Origin: Azolla caroliniana
Taxonomy: Eukaryota; Polypodiophyta
Length of the DNA stretch: 64,000 nt
NCBI GenBank assembly: GCA_043228905.1
Contig: JBHGNT010000002.1
Location: 2,480,001 to 2,544,000 of the forward strand
Direction of reading: 5' to 3'
The notes beneath the pieces are model-generated. The model ran no database searches, was not told where the DNA came from, and worked only from the letters and a program-made list of their open reading frames with translations. Positions 31,784-42,971 of this stretch are shown here, piece by piece. Numbering within the stretch: position 1 is the stretch's first letter; the number at the start of each line of letters is the position of its first letter. Made by a program: the position numbers and the translations under genes.

Positions 31784-33122
31784 AGTCTGTGTCTGTGTGT
31801 GAGTGTCTCTCTCGCTCTGTCTGAGTCCCACACTGAGCTCGCCATCGCCATCGCCATCGCCATCGCCATCGCAAGACAGCAACCTGCTTCTTTCTCCTCT
31901 CCAAGTAAGTCTCTTCCCGTCTGTTCTAGGATAATTCTCTGTAGTATTCAGATCTCTGTCTTGCCTTCCTGCAGCTGTCTGTTTATCTCTGCGGTGTTGC
32001 TCTCGTGTGTGGTTGCGAAGTAATGTCCGTTGATTGAGATCTCTGTCTACCTTTCTGCTTCGATGTGTCTATTTGCGTAGTAAGAACTATGGGATTGAGT
32101 TGTCGACGTAAAGACTGTATTTTGTTTTTTGTCTTCGTTGTTTCATTTATTTTGTGGTAAACAGGTCCTCTTCTCCGATTGTTGATATCCGAGTTTTTTC
32201 TCACTGTATACCATATTTTTGAATTATCTGTCTCATTGTCTCGCATAATTCTGATCCAACAGAGATGATCTTGTCTTCGTGTTTTTACAAGGAGAAAATT
32301 CACTGAGAAGATCCTTCTATAGTGAAACCGAAAACATCATTGGGACGCAGACCATTTTTATTTCAAATCTAACCGTGGGGGCATGATTTTCTTTTCATTA
32401 TATGATAGAATGATGAGCTTGAGGAAGTTGTTTTCTTACCTTCATGGAAATGCTAGAACGAGGGTCCTTGAAGTCTATTCACTTCATATATGAATGTAAG
32501 AATCCATTTTTTAAGAAGAAAGGGGGTCGACGAAGGGAGTTTCCTTCCATCTATGTAGTAATGAAATATGAAATTGTTTAAGGAAGGAATTTTCTTTTCT
32601 ATATTCCTGTAAAAGTTGGAATTTTATTGAGATTCCAAATCTTAACATCCTGTTCTGCTCGAATTTGATAATTTAATACCAATAATACCTTTCTTCTAGA
32701 AAAAAAAAACCCCTTTCAAGTTCCCCTTGAAAAGTGGAAATCTACTAAAACTCAGCTTTGTCCTCTGCAATTAGCTTCTGGAAGGGGCTTTCTTGCTCCC
32801 TGAAATAGCGGAAATCCCACCAATAGGATTTTTCTTTAATGATCTTTGGGAAGGCGTTTTCTTCTCTTTTGTATTGCTTTAATGAAAATGCAGAAATTCA
32901 CATTTGAGATTCATCTTGTGCCAGCGTTCATACTCAAAGCTATAGCAGCTCTCTCTGTCTCTACTTGCCTAAGCATGTGCATTTTGTAAAAGATGAAAAT
33001 TTCACAAGTGCAAGTTCTATGAATTCAACAACATCTTGATTACATATATACTCTTCATATTTAATCACATGTTACTTTTTCCAATTTCAGATTTTTGTAG
33101 ATAGAACTCATCACCAAAAATC
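31784..33122 (+). other. 5' leader of the HOP gene with one intron
   Basis: A non-coding first exon probably ends at 31904 (ccaa|gtaagt) and the leader resumes at 33091 (tttcag|attttt), giving a 1186-bp intron in the 5' untranslated region. The first exon includes a ccatcg repeat (about 31841-31870) and a CT-rich stretch. The transcription start is not visible; no clear TATA box was found. Confidence 0.6.
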
Positions 33123-36100
33123 ATGGCAGATGAAGCTAAGGCGAAGGGAAATGCAGCTTTTTCAGCTGGGAAATTCGAAGAAGCCATTACACATTTTTCT
33201 GAGGCCATAGACTCAGCTCCTTCCAATCACGTACTATACTCCAATCGCTCAGCATCTTATGCTTCACTTCACAAATATGAAGAGGCATTGGCAGATGCGA
33301 ATAAAACTGTGGAATTGAAACCTGATTGGCCCAAAGGATATAGTAGGCTCGGGGCAGCCTATATTGGGCTGAAGAGGCATGATGATGCAGTGTCAGCATA
33401 TCGTAAAGGTTTAGAACATGATCCTAATAATGAGGCTCTTAAGTCTGGTCTATCTGATGCACAGGCAGCTAAATCTAAACCTCGTGGGTTTCCTGGAGGA
33501 GGTGCATCTCCTTTTGGAGATATTTTCTCTGGACCTGATCTCTGGGTAAAGCTCTCCCAAGATCCGAAAACTCGTGCATACCTTCAACAACCAGATTTTA
33601 TGCAAATGATACAGGATGTTCAGAAGAATCCGGGGCTCCTAAATCTGCACTTGAAAGACCAAAGGATGATGCAAGCGCTTGGTGTGTTGTTAGGAATTAA
33701 TCTGTCGACTGCCTCGAAAGATGTTTCGGAGGATATACCTGATGTCTCGTATGAAAGTCCAGTACCACCTTCTAACAATGCTTCTACGTCTTCTCCCAGC
33801 CATTCTGCAACTGAATCAAAGAAAGAGGCAGAGCCTGAATCTATGGGGGGTTCAGGAAGTGATAAGGAGAAACTAGCTCAGAAATCTGAAGCAGTGAAAG
33901 AGAAAGAGTCTGGAAATGCGGCTTATAAGAAGAAGAACTTCGAAGTTGCTATCCAGCATTATACGAAGGCCATTGAGCTTGATGATGAAGATGTTTCATT
34001 CATTACAAACAGGGCAGCTGTTTATCTTGAAATGGGCAAGGTTAATATCTTTCAATAAATTTGAACTTGTGTTATATCTTATATATGTGTCTTAATTTTT
34101 TTATCAACAAATATAAATTTGGCTATCTTTTATGTATGCCATTGCATGCTCATTGCAAATATATAAATCCTTTTCTTATATGTTCAGTATGAGGAATGCA
34201 TTGCGGATTGTGACAAAGCTGTAGAAAGGGGTCGAGAACTGCATGCTGACTATAAGATAATTGCAAAAGCATTAACACGAAAGGGAACTGCTTATGTGAA
34301 AATGGCAAAATGCTCCAAGGATTATGATTTAGCTATAGAGGCATTCAACAAAGCTCTTACTGAACATAGAAATCCTGAAACTCTAAAGAAACGGAATGAA
34401 GCTGAGAGAGTTAAAAAGGATCTTGAACAGAAGGAATACTTCGATCCTGAGATTGCTGAAAAAGAGAGAGAGCTGGGTAAGCTTTTGATTGCTTATTGGG
34501 GATGCTTAAACAGCTTTGGTATGTTTTTGATCAAAACCTAGATGTTTGGAAAGACTAATACTTTCATGGTGATTTGTAGGGAATGAATGTTTTAAGGACC
34601 AGAAGTATCCGGAAGCAGTGAAGCATTATTCAGAAGCTATCAAGAGAAACCCAAATGATGCCAAGGTGAGACGCTCAATATCTAAGGATTCAGGGAATTA
34701 TTATTAGATAGGGCAATGATTCAAGTCAGATTGTCATAAGTTCTATGAATGTAGTGCCACATCCTGAAGAATTAAAGGACATTCTGAATGAATCTAGGTC
34801 TTCCCTATGTTAACATCTGTCAACCAAAATTTAGATTGTTTTACATATTTGTCTGCCTTCTCTGTATTATGCTGATTTAACTAATTGTTAACATGGTAAT
34901 TCTGAAGAACTAAAGTTATAGATGCTAGATTCATGTGCTGTTACTGGGATATTGATGTGATGTTGTTTCTAGGACGATTTATTAGTCGAGTTAAGCATCG
35001 ATATTTTCTCTTGATGTTTATGATTAAGCGCAATATACATTTATGAATGTAGTGCCACATCCTGAAGAATTAAAGGACATTCTGAATGAATCTAGGTCTT
35101 CCCTATGTTAACATCTGTCAACCAAAATTTAGATTGTTTTACATATTTGTCTGCCTTCTCTGTATTATGCTGATTTAACTAATTGTTAACATGGTAATTC
35201 TGAAGAACTAAAGTTATAGATGCTAGATTCATGTGCTGTTACTGGGATATTGATGTGATGTTGTTTCTAGGACGATTTATTAGTCGAGTTAAGCATCGAT
35301 ATTTTCTCTTGATGTTTATGATTAAGCGCAATATACATTTAAGGTAAACTCTACTGGCTGACCGATTCACATTTTCTCTTGTAGGTTTACAGCAATCGTG
35401 CTGCCTGTTATACTAAGTTGGGAGCTCTGCCAGAGGGGTTGAAAGATGCTGATAAATGTCTTGAACTTGACCCAACTTTTGTTAGAGGATATGCTCGTAA
35501 GGGAGCTATACAATTCTTCATGAAGGAGTATAACAAAGCCTTAGAAACCTACCAGGTATGGATTTTTTAAACTTTGTTGTGCAAAGTTTTTGAACCATCT
35601 AGTACTCTGGGATGATGATAGTTTATCTGTTTATGTTCTATTTTACAGGCTGGTCTTAAATATGATGAGAATAATCAGGAATTAATTGAAGGTGTCCGAA
35701 AGTGAGTCATGTAAACATAAATGTTATACTTACGGATTTTAATATTATGTGCTGTGATTGATGAGTGATGCCTTATTATAGATGCATTGAGCAAATTAAT
35801 GCTACCAATAGAGGAGCTGTTAGTGAGGATGAGTTGAAGGAAAGACAGGTACAGGAATGTTCCAAATTAAACTGAATATCTTTGATTGAGGAGAGGAGTT
35901 TATATTTATTAAACCGATAATTTTGTTTATGCACCAGGCTAAAGCTTTGCAAGATCCTGAGATACAAAGCATACTTTCAGATCCTATCATGCGTCAGGTA
36001 GTATAAATGATGGTGCATTTCATGTTCACACCTGTTTATTGTCAAAGGTCATGGAATTGTCTTACATTTAACTCTAATCTTAACTGCTATAATTGCATGT

Positions 36101-36218
36101 GGATAATGTTAACCATTGATATTCTCATGTCTCCGTGATGGTTACTTTGGGTTCCTTTACTGTGAAGCCTTACGCCAATGTATCACTGCGAGCCTTTTAG
36201 CTAGGTTCAATTGATATA

Positions 36219-36281
<63 letters not shown>

Positions 36282-37151
36282 TGAATATGCTTTAGTAGAT
36301 TCACATTTATATAAATTCCTTTTCGAGGTTTGACTGTTCACATGTGAACAGCCTTGGCTTTTCATCCAACTTTGTTGGCCTTTTTATGAGACATGTTTGT
36401 TTGTCAAAACATTACACTCCTCATATCCATTTATTGACATACCCGAAGGATAAAAGGGTCCATCCAATCGTGAGGCCATTTGCTGGGTGCAATGCCAGAC
36501 ATCCTATCCATCCAAATCATACTTCACATCTGGACGTCTAATAGGCTACATCATTAGTTCCTAGACTGGTATGATACATGAGTAAACCGTTCAATAGTGT
36601 CTGAGAAACTGTTCAATGCCCTTATTAACTCATAAGGGCTACAAATGACTGTTTAATAGACATTTATGGGTAACCATAGCATGATATAGTGCAATCATAT
36701 AACATTACAGCCATTGCCTTTTAGTAGATCTATGACTATAAACAATCACCCTAAAGAATAGCCATAGCTGACAGGTTAATGGAAATCAATGACATCCAAA
36801 CACCATTCTTTTTTCTTATTCAACAAATGCGCTGTATGAGATTAGCTGGACATGTAGCTTAATTGAGTGTATGAGGACTATCCACCTCAGATGGATAGTA
36901 TTTGTTCGTTGAATAGTTCAGATCTCTGGATGTTAAGGAACTGTATTGGGTGCTTTTTAAGCAATGATCAAAACAGTATCCTTATATCGAGGATTTTGGT
37001 CTTCTCAAATTTGTAGATGGTTTCTCATTTTTGACAGGTTTTGACTGATTTTCAAGAGAATCCTCGTGCTGCCCAAGAACACACAAAAAGTCCGATGGTG
37101 ATGGCTAAACTTCAGAAGCTAATGGCTGCTGGAATTATTCAAGTGCGATAA
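33123..37151 (+). CDS. HOP: Hsp70-Hsp90 organizing protein (HOP/STI1)
   Basis: Eight coding exons: 33123-34040, 34188-34476, 34580-34665, 35385-35555, 35649-35701, 35782-35848, 35938-35997 and 37038-37151; all introns are GT-AG and phases agree, giving 585 residues (family usually 560-600). Domains: TPR1 (about 1-115, with the clamp pattern KAKGNAAF and YSNRSASY), a first Sti1/DP domain (about 140-195), an acidic Ser-rich linker, TPR2A (from about 260, [13 protein letters not shown]), TPR2B (from about 403, [10 protein letters not shown]) and a second DP domain (about 530-575) ending AAGIIQVR. The protein links Hsp70 and Hsp90 in the cytosol for client transfer. Intron 3 holds a perfect 298-bp tandem duplication and intron 7 a long AT microsatellite. 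The gene looks intact and functional. Confidence 0.95.
34744..35341 (+). repeat. Perfect ~298-bp tandem duplication in HOP intron 3
   Basis: The sequence beginning tatgaatgtagtgcc at 34744 starts again at 35042 and runs to about 35341; reading the two copies side by side I see no difference. It does not touch the splice sites (donor 34666, acceptor at 35384). Confidence 0.93.
36213..36278. repeat. AT dinucleotide microsatellite
   Basis: About 66 bp of nearly pure (AT)n in HOP intron 7, with one break (tatatattatat) at its left side. Confidence 0.95.
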
Positions 37152-39905
37152 GCTAATGAGTTCGGTAGCCTTTTGTGCAAAGAGCCCTCATAATCAGAAT
37201 TGCTGATCAGAATTTAAGCAACATGATATTGTCATTCATCACTTTTCTCACAGGAAGTGGGCTTGTTTTTTGGCTTTTGGTTTCATTTTTGCCCTCAGGA
37301 TCTTGTCTACTATATTCTCTGATACATATAAACATTAACGATGATCACCATATATTGATGGCTGCCACTCATGCCACTGAGCTAGAGAATTTATGCGTTC
37401 ATGTGAAAGGTAATCAACTCTTTGGATTGTAAGAGAGTGTAACTTAAGGGACTAATGCTTTTGTAATTTGTTATATTTTAAATGACATGCATCCTTGCAT
37501 AATTTAAAGCAACAGTTTTTATGCATACAATGCTATTTATCAAGTAATAGTAATTGTAGTGAAGGCCGTAGTGTGTTGTACACATTGAAAATCTTTATAT
37601 CATCAATTGAAAATAAAAGCTCGTGTAGGGAATCAAGCAATCTTTGTAACTCATTTGGAAGGTGCAAGTGACAATCTGTTATCTGGTCTTGGAAATTCAC
37701 CCTATTGAAGTGAATGTGCATCACCATGCCGAAGTATTGATGAGAAGTATTGATGATGTTATTGTCTTCCTGTTTACAAGTTAAAAGGTTGGAGGCATGT
37801 GAATTGTTAGATTCAAACATAATTTCTGTTAAGTATTTCTACCTATCAGTGAGAATACAGTATCTCAATGTCTATGCATGTATTTCATTCAACAATTATC
37901 ACTTGGCAAATCATGGTTATTTGGGATCAATTTCGTTGATTTCTGTAGTGTGTTAAACACACATACAAACTACTGGGTTAAGATTTTAGGGGCTGCATTA
38001 GGTGTGATTCAAAAGTAATATTGTCCTATGATGCAATATAAAATCTTCTTCACCGATTAGGTAATCTTTTTGTTATTTAATGGCTTTTTTGATATATTAT
38101 TATATATGACAATTATTTTCCTTTCCCACAAGGCTGAAGAAATGAAGACTTGCAAGGCCCTCGATTGTTGTGAGCGTCCAATCCTAACAAAGTTGCACCT
38201 TAAAGCCAGTGTAGGTTAGGATATACATAAAATTACAGAAATAGTATATATGAGTGAGTGGATTAATGTCTTGGCAAAGATATGTTTTTGGATGAGGAAA
38301 CACTCAATTACATGACAAACCACCCTACTTGTGGATATAGATAGAACTCCAAATTCAGGTTTAGGAGTTAATGGATGGCTAGTTTTAGAATGGGCAAAGA
38401 GCATCACTCAGCTCATTTGCTCCCTCTAGAACTAGGAGAATATTTTAAGACTTCCTCATAAACATTTGTTCCTAATTCTCCTCTTTTATGTTGTCTATCT
38501 TTAGTCAAGTAGGTTATAATCCATGAATGCATAGGCAAAGAAAAGGCCTTAAGGTTCACATAACAATGCTGTTTTATATATCTTTATATATCAAGGATTC
38601 TAGTGTAATTAGTGAACACGTGACAATTTGCGTTTGTTGATCAGAATTATCAAATCCAAATAATGTACCATGCTTAATATCTGGCACTTGAAAAGGTATT
38701 TTTTATGATAGTTTTCATAAATCCCAAACCCTGGCAAGCTATTATTTCCATAATCGAAGGGAAATGTTTAGAAACTTGTGATGCATATGTAGCCCATTTT
38801 TCAAGCCAAATGGAAGCATATGTTCACCTCCACAATTCATTTTATCCTTTGTTTCCACATGCAGGCATGTGTATCTTATTTGATAATGAGTATACTTCTT
38901 TGACCATAGAGGGAAATACCTTCATAATAAATATCTTGAAAGCCTTTTTACTCATTATCCTACTGACCATAATAAGAATGCTTTCTTTCCTCTCTTTGGT
39001 TGTGAGTGCATGCAAACTCTAGAGTGGATTGAAACTCTCTTCTTTATGGAGAGCCACAAGATTTTTGAAGCTGCAATTTGAGTTATGTGATGATTAGATA
39101 TTGTGTAGATGGACGCAGAGAGGTACCTCTTTGTAGACTACAAAATTGAGGCTCATTGGCACCTCATATAGGCTTCGTATTAGGATCTACCAATCTAAGT
39201 GATCTTTTTGTATGCCCAAGCTAAAACCTAACATGGCCTTTCTTCTTGTCAATTCCTCTACAGAATCACATAGAATAAGCCATCAAGAATGATAATTTTG
39301 AATCAGCCTAGATGAAACATAAGCCATCAATTGGGCACCTTTGCACATCAACAAAAGTCATGGGTTTTGAGGAAAACTTGTGCATTGTGTTTGGTTCCTT
39401 ACTCTCCTTGATAATAGCCTTTCCCAAATTGCAATTAACATTATCTCCATACAAGATCGTGAACCTCAATGTTTCTATCATCTTTACACATCACATTTCA
39501 AATCCTTTTTGCTTGTATCATGCATCATGTCTCTTTCTCCACTAGTTGACATAACTTATAGTATATGTTTGGTTTTCCATGCACCTTGAATTGATAATGT
39601 CAAGTACACCTTGGAAGCTCACATGTTGATTACTCAACTATTATGCTCACGTCTACTTTCTGAGAGAGATGGCAAGTATCATAGAAGCTTTTTATTATTT
39701 CCTCTTAGGCTGAGTTTGAGTATCTTGGGTTTGAGTTCCTTTAGAGCTTTCACATGCAAGTCACTGCTATTCAATGCAAACAGCCCAATTTAGTATTCAT
39801 TAGACTAAAATCCAATTGGTATACTTTCCCATGCGAGGAGTTGCATCTTTTGGAACAAATAATAGGATAACCGTACTGTTTTTTTAGATGACATATTTAG
39901 TGGGG
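37152..39905. other. HOP 3' flank and intergenic DNA
   Basis: The first few hundred bases should contain the HOP 3' untranslated region; its end is not visible. The rest has only short frames. On the minus strand near 38800-38850 an LPFGLKN-like phrase resembles Gypsy reverse transcriptase, but the surroundings are too decayed for a call. No other structure is seen. Confidence 0.45.
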
Positions 39906-42900
39906 TTAAAAAATCATTGTATTTTGTCTTTCCTTGAATTTATATTCAAAAGTTATTTTGCCAAGTTCCATATTCCCTGACTTCCAACATGCGCTCAGTA
40001 TTGAATGCCATACTGCAGAATCGGGATAGAATGGTAATTTCTTCAGCACAGATTGAGCTTCATCAAGGTGGCCTACATGGGCAAGAAGATCAATCATGCA
40101 AGTGTGATGCTGAAGAGTTGGATCAATACCAAAGTCTTTGCTCATGGCTTCAAAGTACCTTGTGCCCTTTGCTATCAAACCCAAGTGACTACATACATTT
40201 AGAATAACAACAAATGTGATTGCGTCTGGCTGATTTCCTCCTTCTCTCATTCTATTAAATATAACAAAAACTTGTTTACTTTCCCCTGTTTGTGCATATC
40301 CAGAAATCAAAGAATTCCATGAAAAAATATCTCTACAAGGGAGCTTATCAAACAATTCCTGTGCCTTCAACAAGGATCCACATTTTGCATACATGTCTAC
40401 TAGTGCATTACCAACCAGTATGTCTTTTTCCAACAGCCCTCTCATTGAAATCTCACCGTATATTTCAGTACCTTTATCTTTAGCTCCAATTAAGCCACAA
40501 GCTTTCAAGCTGCAAAGATATGTAACATTGTCTGGGCAAATGCCTTCCACTTCCATCTTTTCCAAACACTTCAATACGTCCTCATTGTATTCGTGTGCCA
40601 CATAACCTGTGATTAATGCATTCCATGAGATAATGTTTCTGGCTGGAAGCTTGTTAAACAGCTCCTGAGCCTTTGCAAGATAACCGCATTTTGCATACAT
40701 GTCAACCAATGTGTTGGCGAGAAAAATGTTGGTTTCCTGTAATAGTTTCTTTTCTCCAATATGAAGATGTATTTTCTGGCCCTTTTGTATGGCTCCCACA
40801 TTACCAAAGAGTTTCAAGATGCAGGCATATGTTGTTATGTCAGGGGAAACTCCCTCGATCTGCATGTGTTCAAAGCAATTTGATGCTTCATTCTCCTGGT
40901 TACATGCAGAGTATCCTGAGATCAGGGCATTCCACAAAACTGTGTCTCGGACTGGAAGGTTATCAAACACATCTTGTGCGTTTGAAAGTAACCCACACTT
41001 GGCATACATATTGACTAGTGCACATCCTATAAAAACATCTCTTTCCAATAACCCATTTTTGGCAATCTCTGTAAAGTACTCTTCACCCTTATTTCCCGCC
41101 CCTACACTAATACAAGCATTCAAGCTGCAAGCCATTGTAATGATATCTGGAGAATTTCCTTCCAGTTGCATTTGTTCAAAACACTTTAAAGCTTCTTTTC
41201 CAAAGTTTTGTTTGGTGTACCCTGTGATTAGTGTAGTCCACGATACGACATCTCGAACTAAAAGCTTATCAAATACTTCTTGTGCCTCTGCAAGCATGCC
41301 CCATTTAACATACATACCAATCAATGCGTTGCTAACGATCTGGTCTTCTTCTAATAATCCTTTCTTAATGATCTCCCCATGGATCTCCCTGCCTTTCTCC
41401 ATATTTATAATGCTACCACAAGCTTTCAAGCAGTGGGCAAATGTAATAGAATTTGGAGATAATCCCTCGAGTTCCATCTGATTGAAACAATCAAGCACCT
41501 TTCCACACTCATGTGTAGCATATCCTCCAATTAATGTATTCCAAAGGATAACATCTCGGATTGGAAGCACATTAAAGACTTCTCGAGCTTTTAAAAGGTG
41601 CCCAAATTTAACATACATATCCACTAATGTGCTCCCGAGTACAAGATTCATTGACACCAAGCCTCTTCTTGAGACATCAGCATGTATTTGGATACCCATT
41701 AGCTCATCTTGAGTGCTTCCACAAGCCTTCAGTATAGAAACGTATGTAACAACATCAGGCGAAACCCCTGCAAGCCGCATCTCCTTGAAATAAAGAAGAG
41801 CTCCGTCAAACTGTTCAAGGTCAGCATATCCTGAGATCAATGCATTCCATGAACTAATATCTCGTACTCTCAATATATTAAAGACTTCTTTTGCCTTTGC
41901 AAGAGAACCACATTTCGCATACATATCGATCAAAGCATTGCCGATTATAAGGTTTCTTTCTACTAACCATTTCCTGACAATATTATCATGAACTTCTATA
42001 CCTTTATCGATATCTCTCACCAACCCACACAATTTCAAGATGCAAACATAAGTGACACTATTTGGACTAAAACCTTCAAGTTCCATTTCCTCAAAGCATT
42101 TAAATGCCATTTCGGCCTTCTCGTGTTTGGTATATCCAGTAATGATTGTATTCCATGAAATTATGTCTCGGATTTTAAGATTCTCAAACACTTCATTAGC
42201 TTTTTCCAGCATTCCACACCTTGCATACATATCGATCAATGCATTTCCAACGATAAGGTTAGATACTAATAACCCTTTGCTTCCTATAGCCACTTCTAAT
42301 TCTCTTCCCTTTTCTACATCTCCAATGCTACCACAAGCTTTCAAGCTACTGACGTATGTGATAGCATCAGGGGAAACTCCATCAATTTGCATTAATTCTA
42401 AACAGTCTAATGCTTTTTCACCATCTTCATCTCTAGCATATCCTATAATCAATGAGTTCCAAGATACTACATCTCTAACAGGAATCTGATCGAATACTTC
42501 TTGTGCTGTTCTAAGCATACCACATTTAGCATACATATTGACCATGGCATTACCAAGAAATGATAGTAGACCTTTCTTAGAAACGACATCATCATACAAT
42601 GAATAACTCGTTTCCCTATCTTTCAACTCTGTACAAACCTTAACCAATGATAGCAAATCATACTTGTCAAGGATGAAATCATTTTTCTTTCTTAATTCTT
42701 TATATAATGCAATAGCATGCTTAAAATCACCCCATTTGATGAGATCCGATACAAGAGAGAACCTTAGATGTTCATTCAGATGAAGAAAAGTGTCCAAATC
42801 TTGCGGAAAATTTCCATTGAAGTCTAATAAAATGCAGATTAGTCTATCCTTTATCAATCTATGTCCTGATAGCCCACTTCTGAGAACATAGACAGTGAAG

Positions 42901-42971
42901 AAAGCTCGGAAAACGGGTTTTCTTTCAGTACAAAGATTGCATACTATGTTCTCAACAGAAGGATTTATCAT
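39906..42971 (-). CDS. PLS-class pentatricopeptide repeat protein
   Basis: A single intronless frame of 1021 residues. From about residue 120 to 980 it is built of 31-36-residue PPR motifs in P-L-S order; the L/S hallmarks NALIDMYAKCG and RDxxSWNxLIxGY recur about nine times with AxEVF(D/N) and SPDxxTYxxxLKACG. PPR proteins bind single-stranded RNA base by base in mitochondria or plastids; PLS types usually act in C-to-U editing. The C-terminus stops inside an E1-like motif (VWHSILSACWKSGNMELGK) with no E2 or DYW deaminase part, so it would need a partner in trans or is truncated. The N-terminal 100 residues have no obvious strong transit peptide. The start is the first ATG, just after a GAAGAA repeat in the leader. 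No stop or frameshift is seen. Confidence 0.92.
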   Translation of the reverse strand: MINPSVENIVCNLCTERKPVFRAFFTVYVLRSGLSGHRLIKDRLICILLDFNGNFPQDLDTFLHLNEHLRFSLVSDLIKWGDFKHAIALYKELRKKNDFILDKYDLLSLVKVCTELKDRETSYSLYDDVVSKKGLLSFLGNAMVNMYAKCGMLRTAQEVFDQIPVRDVVSWNSLIIGYARDEDGEKALDCLELMQIDGVSPDAITYVSSLKACGSIGDVEKGRELEVAIGSKGLLVSNLIVGNALIDMYARCGMLEKANEVFENLKIRDIISWNTIITGYTKHEKAEMAFKCFEEMELEGFSPNSVTYVCILKLCGLVRDIDKGIEVHDNIVRKWLVERNLIIGNALIDMYAKCGSLAKAKEVFNILRVRDISSWNALISGYADLEQFDGALLYFKEMRLAGVSPDVVTYVSILKACGSTQDELMGIQIHADVSRRGLVSMNLVLGSTLVDMYVKFGHLLKAREVFNVLPIRDVILWNTLIGGYATHECGKVLDCFNQMELEGLSPNSITFAHCLKACGSIINMEKGREIHGEIIKKGLLEEDQIVSNALIGMYVKWGMLAEAQEVFDKLLVRDVVSWTTLITGYTKQNFGKEALKCFEQMQLEGNSPDIITMACSLNACISVGAGNKGEEYFTEIAKNGLLERDVFIGCALVNMYAKCGLLSNAQDVFDNLPVRDTVLWNALISGYSACNQENEASNCFEHMQIEGVSPDITTYACILKLFGNVGAIQKGQKIHLHIGEKKLLQETNIFLANTLVDMYAKCGYLAKAQELFNKLPARNIISWNALITGYVAHEYNEDVLKCLEKMEVEGICPDNVTYLCSLKACGLIGAKDKGTEIYGEISMRGLLEKDILVGNALVDMYAKCGSLLKAQELFDKLPCRDIFSWNSLISGYAQTGESKQVFVIFNRMREGGNQPDAITFVVILNVCSHLGLIAKGTRYFEAMSKDFGIDPTLQHHTCMIDLLAHVGHLDEAQSVLKKLPFYPDSAVWHSILSACWKSGNMELGKITFEYKFKERQNTMIF

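Noticed and set aside
41000-42489. Plus-strand open frames of 113-230 codons over the PPR gene
   Set aside because: They are antisense shadows of the intact 1021-codon PPR frame.
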